DNA from: Candidatus Kerfeldbacteria bacterium
GTDB taxonomy: Bacteria; Patescibacteriota; Patescibacteriia; Veblenbacterales; UBA10138
Direction: 5' to 3'
Assembly: GCA_016217875.1 (NCBI GenBank)
Contig: JACRFN010000029.1
Coordinates: forward strand, 1 to 17,137
DNA: 17,137 bases
The notes beneath the pieces were generated by a model. The model was not told the DNA's origin and searched no databases. It was given only the letters and a program-made list of their open reading frames with translations. Position numbers and translations under genes: made by a program. Below are positions 12,837-17,137 of this stretch, in pieces; within the stretch, counting starts at the first letter, position 1, and every line of letters begins with the position of its first letter.

Positions 12837-12842
12837 TAAAAT
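12837..12842 (+). promoter_or_regulatory. ahcY: -10 box of the adenosylhomocysteinase gene
   Basis: TAAAAT ends exactly 8 nt before the ATG at 12851, the same geometry as at 8988 and 8508. The region where a -35 box would lie is occupied by the 11-bp hairpin 12805-12829 of element B, so the hairpin could influence promoter use. A leaderless transcript is predicted. Confidence 0.55.
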
Positions 12843-12850
12843 AGTCACAT

Positions 12851-14077
12851 ATGTCCAAAGGTAAAAACAAGATTCTCTGGGCCGCCAGGCAAATGCCAGT
12901 GCTGGCTGGGATTGCCGAGCGTTTTGTCAAGGTCAAGCCTTTGCTAGACGTTCGCATTTCCGCTTGTCTTCACGTCACGTCCGAAACCGCGAACTTGGCC
13001 CTGGCTCTTAAATCAGGCGGGGCGAGCTTGAGGCTATGCGCTTCCAATCCGCTTTCCACACAAGACGAAGTAGTACAAAGCTTAAAACGCGATTACAAAA
13101 TACCAGTGTTTGCCAGACGCGGTGTCACGTCCAAACAGTATTATCAGGATATTAAGCAGTGTTTGGGGCCCGGGCCCCAGCTGACAGTTGACGATGGCGC
13201 CGACCTCGTAACTTATCTTCACACCAAAACTAAGCGTTTGCTTAAGGGAGTTTGGGGTGGCACTGAGGAGACTACGACCGGGGTTTTGAGGCTGCAAGCT
13301 ATGGCTAAAGCGCGCCAACTGCGCTATCCCGTAATGGCGGTAAACTCCGCCCTGACCAAGCACTTGTTTGATAATCGCTACGGCACAGGTCAATCTACCA
13401 TTGACGGTATTTTGCGCGCCACCAATATTTTGTTGGCTGGTAAAATTATAGTGGTGGTAGGCTATGGGTGGTGCGGGCGAGGGGTGGCTGCCAGAGCGCG
13501 TGGAATGGGGGCACGAGTGATTGTGACAGAAGTAAATCCTATCAGAGTCTTGGAGGCGCAGATGGATGGCTATGAAGTTATGCCTATGCTCAAGGCGGCC
13601 AAGTTGGGCCAAGTGTTTATTACCACTACCGGCAATCGCGATGTTATAACTCGCGAGCATATTAAATTAATGCCCGAGGGAGCTATTTTAGCCAATGCCG
13701 GCCATTTTGACGTGGAAGTTGATGTAGCAGGGCTTAAAAAAATGGCTAAGAGTGTAGCTACCGTCCGTCCCCAGGTGGAAGAGTACGAGTTACCAGACGG
13801 ACGCAAGATTTATTTGTTGGCCCAAGGCAGGCTGGTGAATCTGGCCGCGGCCGAGGGTCACCCGGCGAGCGTGATGGATATGAGTTTTGCGAATCAGGCC
13901 TTAGCTCTTGAGTATTTGGTACAGAACCACAAAGTCCTAAAGCCAGCTGTCTACACTGTGCCGCCGGAAATTGATTTAACTATCGCTGAGCTCAAGCTTA
14001 GAGCTTTGGGCGTGGGCTATGATACTTTGACGCCCAAGCAGAGGAGGTATTTAGAGGGGTGGAAGTTTGGCACGTAG
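12851..14077 (+). CDS. ahcY: Adenosylhomocysteinase (S-adenosyl-L-homocysteine hydrolase), archaeal/Thermotoga-like short form
   Basis: 408 aa. It splits S-adenosylhomocysteine into adenosine and homocysteine, relieving product inhibition of methyltransferases; cytoplasmic, NAD-bound. Visible catalytic residues: H41 in CLHVTSET, D114/D115 in VDDGADL, E139/E140 in GGTEETTTG, and K170 and D174 in NSALTKHLFDNRYGTGQS. The NAD Rossmann motif is GYGWCGRG (204-211), and NAGHFD (282-287) supplies the conserved His. GYGWCGRG and the short tail ending YLEGWKFGT fit the archaeal/Thermotoga type; the longer eukaryotic and proteobacterial form with its internal insert and Lys-Tyr tail is absent. Genes for the rest of the methyl cycle are not in the window. 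It is alone in its transcription unit, with its own -10 box and element B in front. Confidence 0.95.
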   Translation: MSKGKNKILWAARQMPVLAGIAERFVKVKPLLDVRISACLHVTSETANLALALKSGGASLRLCASNPLSTQDEVVQSLKRDYKIPVFARRGVTSKQYYQDIKQCLGPGPQLTVDDGADLVTYLHTKTKRLLKGVWGGTEETTTGVLRLQAMAKARQLRYPVMAVNSALTKHLFDNRYGTGQSTIDGILRATNILLAGKIIVVVGYGWCGRGVAARARGMGARVIVTEVNPIRVLEAQMDGYEVMPMLKAAKLGQVFITTTGNRDVITREHIKLMPEGAILANAGHFDVEVDVAGLKKMAKSVATVRPQVEEYELPDGRKIYLLAQGRLVNLAAAEGHPASVMDMSFANQALALEYLVQNHKVLKPAVYTVPPEIDLTIAELKLRALGVGYDTLTPKQRRYLEGWKFGT

Positions 14078-14126
14078 TATAATCCATCATCCTCTAGGTG
14101 AATTAGTTAATAATTAGTGGTTAAAG

Positions 14127-14132
14127 TATAAT
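14127..14132 (+). promoter_or_regulatory. -10 box for the small protein / msr cluster
   Basis: TATAAT here would start transcription near 14139, about 30 nt before the ATG at 14169. Another TATAAT (14078-14083) lies directly after the ahcY stop codon and could serve as a second promoter with a longer leader. Neither has a convincing -35 box. A weak aagg (about 14156) may act as a ribosome binding site. Confidence 0.45.
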
Positions 14133-14168
14133 AAAGTCGTGAGCTAAAGATTATCAAGGTTAATTAAT

Positions 14169-14411
14169 ATGTCGGAGCAAACTGTTAAAAAGCCAGAGGC
14201 CACGCCAGAGGAGCCACAGGGCCGAGAGGCCAACAGTCCTGAGGATACCATTATGGCCATTCGTCAGGAGGTTTATATGATGGGCGCTAATGATTACGAA
14301 ATTCCGGCGCTGGACGATATTATAAAGAGTCTGCGAAACGGTACCTTGTCGGCCGAAGAAGCAGTTCAACAAGCCATGGACATAAAAGCCAGGAAACAAG
14401 ATTATCACTAG
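14169..14411 (+). CDS. Small acidic hypothetical protein
   Basis: 80 aa. The first ~25 residues (MSEQTVKKPEATPEEPQG and on) are rich in Glu, Pro and Thr and likely disordered. From about 25 on, PEDTIMAIRQEVYMMG and IPALDDIIKSLRNGTLSAEEAVQQAMDI look like two or three amphipathic helices. No known family is recognised. It lies 12 nt before msrA and is probably co-transcribed with msrA and msrB. Codon use and the clean start after a promoter argue that it is real. A regulatory or adaptor role cannot be read from the sequence. Confidence 0.65.
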   Translation: MSEQTVKKPEATPEEPQGREANSPEDTIMAIRQEVYMMGANDYEIPALDDIIKSLRNGTLSAEEAVQQAMDIKARKQDYH

Positions 14412-14423
14412 CCCGAGCCAGCC

Positions 14424-14957
14424 ATGGATAGAAAAGTTGGGCTAGCTGTTTTAGGAGGAGGGTGTTTTTGGTGTACTGAGGCTGTGTTCCAGAATTTGCG
14501 TGGCGTGATTTCAGTTAAGCCTGGTTACGCTGGTGGCAGTATTGCCAATCCGACCTATGAGCAAGTTTGCAGCGGCAGCACTGGTCACATTGAGGTTGCC
14601 AGGGTGGAGTATAACCCGAAAGAAATATCTTATCTTGAACTGCTTGGCGTCTGGGCGGCCTTTCACGACCCGACTACACCCAATCGTCAAGGTAACGACA
14701 TCGGTACGCAGTACCGTTCGGCTATTTTTTACACCTCAGCCGAGCAGGAGCAACAGGCCAGGGAATACCTAGAGAAACTGTCTGGCGCCTACGCCAAGCC
14801 TATAGTCACCGAGCTTAAGCCTCTTGATAAGTTTTATGAGGTTGAAGATTACCACCACTCCTACTACCTTAATCATGGTGCGGAGCCTTACTGTCAGACT
14901 GTTATTGATCCTAAAATATCCAAACTCAGGCAGAAGTACGCTCATTTACTTAAGTAA
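14424..14957 (+). CDS. msrA: Peptide methionine-S-sulfoxide reductase MsrA
   Basis: 177 aa, normal for MsrA. The active-site motif GGGCFWCTEAVF (11-22) places the catalytic cysteine at C14. GYAGG (34-38), TGHIE (53-57) and HDPTTPNRQGNDIGTQYRSAI split over 81-101 are family hallmarks, and EDYHHSYYLNH (141-151) is the usual C-terminal signature. C157 in AEPYCQ is a candidate resolving cysteine. It reduces the S-epimer of methionine sulfoxide in oxidised proteins or free methionine in the cytoplasm, recharged by thioredoxin. msrB follows after 17 nt, so both epimers are covered by one operon. Very secure. Confidence 0.96.
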   Translation: MDRKVGLAVLGGGCFWCTEAVFQNLRGVISVKPGYAGGSIANPTYEQVCSGSTGHIEVARVEYNPKEISYLELLGVWAAFHDPTTPNRQGNDIGTQYRSAIFYTSAEQEQQAREYLEKLSGAYAKPIVTELKPLDKFYEVEDYHHSYYLNHGAEPYCQTVIDPKISKLRQKYAHLLK

Positions 14958-14974
14958 TAAAAAGTAAGAGGTTT

Positions 14975-15385
14975 GTGACAAGTAGTCAGCAAATTAAAAA
15001 AGATACTGAGTTGCCAGCCGAGCTTTACCGTCTGGCCAGGCAAAAGGGGACCGAGCCGCCGTTTAGTGGGCAGTATTGGAACAGCCACGAGCCAGGCACG
15101 TACCGCTGCGCCATTTGTGGTAATGACTTATTCTCCTCCGTGACTAAATTTGATTCTCACACCGGCTGGCCCAGTTTTACCGATCCGGTAAATAGGCAGA
15201 ATGTCATTTTGCAGGAAGACACAAGTCACGGGCTGAACAGGACGGAAGTCCTGTGCCGAAAGTGCGGGGCACACTTGGGGCACGTGTTTAACGATGGTCC
15301 GCAAGATAGGGGTGGACAAAGGTATTGCATAAATTCAGCCTGCCTGCGGCTGGATAAATCTGAGACTGGTCAAAGTAAAATTTAG
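14975..15385 (+). CDS. msrB: Peptide methionine-R-sulfoxide reductase MsrB
   Basis: 136 aa from a GTG start at 14975, preceded by an aagagg just 3-4 nt upstream. No in-frame ATG exists before the conserved core; a TTG at 15011 is a possible alternative. TEPPFSGQYW (26-35), HTGWPSF (62-68) and GHVFNDGP (102-109) are MsrB signatures. Zinc ligands are C45/C48 (CAIC) and C94/C97 (CRKC). The catalytic cysteine is C118 in RYCINS. The resolving cysteine present in many MsrB enzymes upstream of KFDS is replaced (SSVTKFDS), so regeneration may use C123 or thioredoxin directly. It reduces the R-epimer of methionine sulfoxide and pairs with msrA 17 nt upstream. The last ~10 residues are a polar tail. 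Confidence 0.94.
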   Translation: MTSSQQIKKDTELPAELYRLARQKGTEPPFSGQYWNSHEPGTYRCAICGNDLFSSVTKFDSHTGWPSFTDPVNRQNVILQEDTSHGLNRTEVLCRKCGAHLGHVFNDGPQDRGGQRYCINSACLRLDKSETGQSKI

Positions 15386-15401
15386 CTTCTAATTCGTAAC
15401 T

Positions 15402-15944
15402 ATGCCAAACGCCATAATCTTACACGGGGCCGGCGATGCGCCCGATTCGTACTGGTTGCCTTATATCAAGCGCGGGTTGGAGGACTCGGGTTACGAAGTT
15501 TGGGCACCGGCCTTGCCAGGAGCCGACAAACCTGTTCTGGCTGAGCAGTTGCCTTTCGTCTTAGAGCGCGGCAAGTTCACGGCAGAAACTACACTTATCG
15601 GCCATTCCGCCGGCTGCCCGCTTATTTTGAGCGTGCTGGAAAATTTGCCGGTGTGCGTGAGGCAGGCGATTTTAGTCTCAGGCTACAGCCGGCCCTTACC
15701 AGCGGGCGCCAATGATATTTTGCAGGTTAGTTACGACTGGAGAAAAATATCGGCTCACGTGGCTGATATAATTTTCATTAATTCGGACAACGACCCTTGG
15801 GGTTGTGATGATAAGCAGGCTAGGATAATGTTTGACAACTTAGACGGCACGCTTATCATCCGACACGGCCAGGGGCATATGGGCTCTACTAAGTTCAATC
15901 AGCCATATCAGGAGTTTCCTTGGCTCTTAAAACTAATAGTCTAA
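15402..15944 (+). CDS. RBBP9/YdeN-type alpha/beta hydrolase
   Basis: 180 aa, the compact length of RBBP9/YdeN serine hydrolases. It opens with AIILHGAGDAPDSYWLPY (4-21). The nucleophile elbow GHSAG (67-71) gives S69, the acid is D131 (or D129) in SDNDPWG (128-134), and the base is H159 in GQGHMG (156-161). It is a small cytoplasmic esterase-like enzyme; natural substrates are poorly known for the whole family. It begins 16 nt after msrB and 12 nt before the next gene, so it may ride on the msr transcript, but no functional tie is evident. No signal peptide. Confidence 0.9.
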   Translation: MPNAIILHGAGDAPDSYWLPYIKRGLEDSGYEVWAPALPGADKPVLAEQLPFVLERGKFTAETTLIGHSAGCPLILSVLENLPVCVRQAILVSGYSRPLPAGANDILQVSYDWRKISAHVADIIFINSDNDPWGCDDKQARIMFDNLDGTLIIRHGQGHMGSTKFNQPYQEFPWLLKLIV

Positions 15945-15956
15945 TTACGTATTAAT

Positions 15957-16220
15957 ATGTTGACGCAGGCGGAAATAGAGCAAGAATTGCAAGCCATTAA
16001 GGAACGCAACCGCCGCGTGGAGGCTGACAAGGCTTGGGAGGTGAGCTGGTCGCGCCGTTTATTCATTGCCCTGGGAACTTACTTTATAGCCGCACTATGG
16101 CTGATGCTTATTCAAAATACCAATCCGTGGCTGAACGCTTTTGTGCCAGTGGCCGGCTACTTGCTTTCTACTTTATCCTTACCATTCGTCAAACGATGGT
16201 GGCTGTGGCGCAAACTATAA
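15957..16220 (+). CDS. Small two-helix membrane protein
   Basis: 87 aa. The first ~27 residues (EIEQELQAIKERNRRVEADKAW) form a charged amphipathic helix, possibly a coiled coil. Two membrane helices follow, about 32-50 (RLFIALGTYFIAALWLMLI) and 58-76 (FVPVAGYLLSTLSLPFV), and a basic end KRWWLWRKL. Similar short proteins with ERN(R/K)RVEADKAWE are, as I recall, frequent in CPR genomes; their function is unknown. It sits between the hydrolase and the HD gene with small gaps. No motif beyond the pattern described. Confidence 0.75.
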   Translation: MLTQAEIEQELQAIKERNRRVEADKAWEVSWSRRLFIALGTYFIAALWLMLIQNTNPWLNAFVPVAGYLLSTLSLPFVKRWWLWRKL

Positions 16221-16226
16221 ATAAAA

Positions 16227-16235
16227 TGGTAAAAT
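16227..16235 (+). promoter_or_regulatory. Extended -10 promoter for the HD-domain gene
   Basis: TGG-TAAAAT (16227-16235) is an extended -10 box. Start of transcription near 16242 would leave a ~24-nt leader before the ATG at 16266, with no Shine-Dalgarno site. It resembles TGG-TATAAT at 8971 and TGC-TACAAT on the minus strand at 8525. Confidence 0.5.
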
Positions 16236-16265
16236 AGTTTATGGATATAGTTAATTATTTTACTT

Positions 16266-16823
16266 ATGACTCAAGCCGAGCTAAAAAGAATCGTCGAGTT
16301 TATATTTGAGGTGGGGAGCCTGCGGCGGGTAAAGCGCTCTCATTTGCAAAACTTGGGCAAAACCGAGGATAGCATCTTGGACCACAGTTTTCGCGTGGCT
16401 ATGATAGGCTACTTGCTCGCTACTATCGAGGGTGCGGAGGCTGATAAGGTACTGAAGATGTGTCTGTTTCACGATTTAGCCGAATCACGCACTGGTGACA
16501 GGAATTGGATACACAAAAAGTTTGTCAAAGTAAACGAAAGCAAGGCGACTCGCGACCAGCTCAAGAATTTACCTATTCAAAAACCAGTAATTAAGCTGTT
16601 AAATGAATATCGGATCGGTAAAACACTAGAGGCCAGGCTGGCTAAAGAGGCCGATATACTGGAGCAGGCATTTCAACTAAAGGAGTATGCCGATCAGGGT
16701 AATAAAGAGGCCGAGCGCTGGCTGCCGCACAATATGGTTCCTCTTAAAACTAAAACCGGCAAGATGCTGGCGCGGCTGGCTATTAAAAGTGATGTACATG
16801 ACTGGTGGTGGCGGAGCTGGTAG
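16266..16823 (+). CDS. HD-domain phosphohydrolase (YfbR/HDDC2-like)
   Basis: 185 aa. HD-superfamily metal ligands are visible in order: H40 in ILDHSFRVA (37-45), H69-D70 in LFHDLAE (67-73) and D130 in KEADILEQAF (127-136). E73 follows the HD pair as in 5'-deoxynucleotidases of the YfbR/HDDC2 type. KYADQGNKEAE-like sequence (YADQGNKEAERWL, 141-153) fits that family's C-terminal half. The likely reaction is removal of phosphate from deoxynucleoside 5'-monophosphates in the cytoplasm, with a divalent metal. It has its own extended -10 promoter. The tryptophan-rich end (DWWWRSW) is unusual but in frame. Confidence 0.85.
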   Translation: MTQAELKRIVEFIFEVGSLRRVKRSHLQNLGKTEDSILDHSFRVAMIGYLLATIEGAEADKVLKMCLFHDLAESRTGDRNWIHKKFVKVNESKATRDQLKNLPIQKPVIKLLNEYRIGKTLEARLAKEADILEQAFQLKEYADQGNKEAERWLPHNMVPLKTKTGKMLARLAIKSDVHDWWWRSW

Positions 16824-16841
16824 CGCCGCTCAGCTCTAATT

Positions 16842-16881
16842 CCTGCCTGCCCTGTCTGCCGACAGGCAGGCGGCAGGCAGG
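16842..16881. repeat. GC-rich nested hairpin after the HD gene
   Basis: CCTGCCTGCC (16842-16851) and GGCAGGCAGG (16872-16881) form a perfect 10-bp stem, with an inner hairpin CTGTC/GACAG (16852-16856/16861-16865). A run of alternating GC (16881-16890) follows, and no T-tract, so it is not a classical terminator. Related gcaggcagg motifs occur at 235-245 in the first repeat. The stretch 16824-16955 holds no gene I can support. Confidence 0.7.
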
Positions 16882-16955
16882 CGCGCGCGCTTGTCCGCCT
16901 CTGGTGGAAATGTGTGAATGTGGGTTTAGGGTGGGGCTGTGGATAACTACGTCAC

Positions 16956-16984
16956 TTGAGGTAAAATATGGCAAGAAGTATAGT
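16956..16984 (+). promoter_or_regulatory. Promoter before the last gene
   Basis: TTGAGG (16956-16961) and TATAGT (16979-16984) are separated by 17 nt, the best -35/-10 pair in the window. A TAAAAT at 16962-16967 is an alternative -10. The predicted start site is near 16991, leaving a short leader with a purine-rich gggggagg ribosome binding site before the ATG at 17003. Confidence 0.55.
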
Positions 16985-17002
16985 TAAGAGTAGGGGGAGG
17001 GT

Positions 17003-17137
17003 ATGTCACAAGAGTCTAATCACTGGTTAGGATTTGAAACAAAAAAGCCAATTAGTTGGTTGTCTTTGGTTCGGCTGTCGGCTTGGTGCGCAACCGGACT
17101 TTTTGTTTTTTGGGTTTTTGGTTTGGGCCCTGTGGTG
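17003..17137 (+). CDS. N-terminus of a membrane protein (partial, runs off the window)
   Basis: ATG at 17003 has a strong gggggagg ribosome binding site 2 nt upstream, the only clear one in the window. The frame stays open to the end (45 codons). After a polar start, MSQESNHWLGFETKKPISW, comes one hydrophobic helix (about residues 20-45: LSLVRLSAWCATGLFVFW and on). The family cannot be named from this piece. The promoter and binding site make it likely to be a real, rather well expressed gene. Confidence 0.6.
   Translation, partial: MSQESNHWLGFETKKPISWLSLVRLSAWCATGLFVFWVFGLGPVV

Noticed and set aside
12662..12844. Plus-strand open frame (60 codons) across element B
   Set aside because: It overlaps the conserved helices and the ahcY promoter; the alignment with copy A does not preserve a reading frame.
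16842..16881. Rho-independent terminator after the HD gene
   Set aside because: The stem is strong, but it is followed by alternating GC rather than a T-tract, and the same kind of hairpin appears in repeats elsewhere in the window.
16805..16987. Plus-strand open frame after the HD gene
   Set aside because: It overlaps the HD gene end, runs through the GC-rich hairpin and a promoter, and has no start signal.

Overview
The window looks like a piece of a small bacterial genome of the Candidate Phyla Radiation (Patescibacteria, possibly a Parcubacteria-like lineage). This is inferred from style, with no marker gene to prove it: genes are tightly packed, Shine-Dalgarno sites are mostly absent, several -10 boxes lie only 8 nt before the start codon, GT-C/GT2/GT4 glycosyltransferases with small membrane partners dominate, and AT-rich dyads and GC-rich mini-hairpins fill the few gaps. 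Every gene is on the + strand except one.

Layout. (1) 1-57 is the tail of an upstream gene, followed by an AT-rich dyad repeat with nested GC-rich hairpins (103-330). (2) 334-6160 is a seven-gene run with overlaps or gaps of at most about 30 nt: sugar-nucleotide epimerase/dehydratase, DPM1-like GT2, DUF2304-type membrane protein, DoxX-like membrane protein, rhamnosyltransferase-like GT2, and two GT4 enzymes. It reads as a cell-surface glycan assembly operon. (3) 6225-8720 holds the only minus-strand gene, a 693-aa polytopic GT-C-like membrane protein, bracketed by two same-orientation copies of a palindromic repeat. (4) 8731-8939 is a structured element, followed by an extended -10 promoter and a three-gene operon (8988-11457): GT39/ArnT-like glycosyltransferase, anchored exported protein, small membrane protein. 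(5) 11470-11635 is a second AT-rich dyad repeat, followed by a WbuC-type cupin and a HIT protein. (6) 12670-12829 is a second copy of the structured element, directly upstream of an adenosylhomocysteinase gene. (7) 14169-16220 contains a small acidic protein, msrA, msrB, an alpha/beta hydrolase and a two-TM protein; an HD-domain phosphohydrolase follows (16266-16823). (8) The window ends in a GC-rich hairpin, a promoter and the start of another membrane protein.

How they work together. The glycosyltransferases probably build and attach an envelope polysaccharide or glycosylate exported proteins. The epimerase makes the sugar nucleotide, the DPM1-like GT2 probably charges a polyprenyl phosphate, GT4/GT2 enzymes extend the chain, and the GT-C proteins use lipid-linked sugar on the outer face. 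The second half is housekeeping: methyl-cycle by-product removal (AhcY), methionine sulfoxide repair (MsrA/MsrB) and nucleotide hydrolysis (HIT, HD).

The most interesting signal is not a protein. Two diverged copies of a ~160-210 nt element (8731-8939 and 12670-12829) align almost without gaps through their core and keep the same helices with compensatory base changes. They look like a structured RNA, or mobile structured repeat, that I do not recognise.
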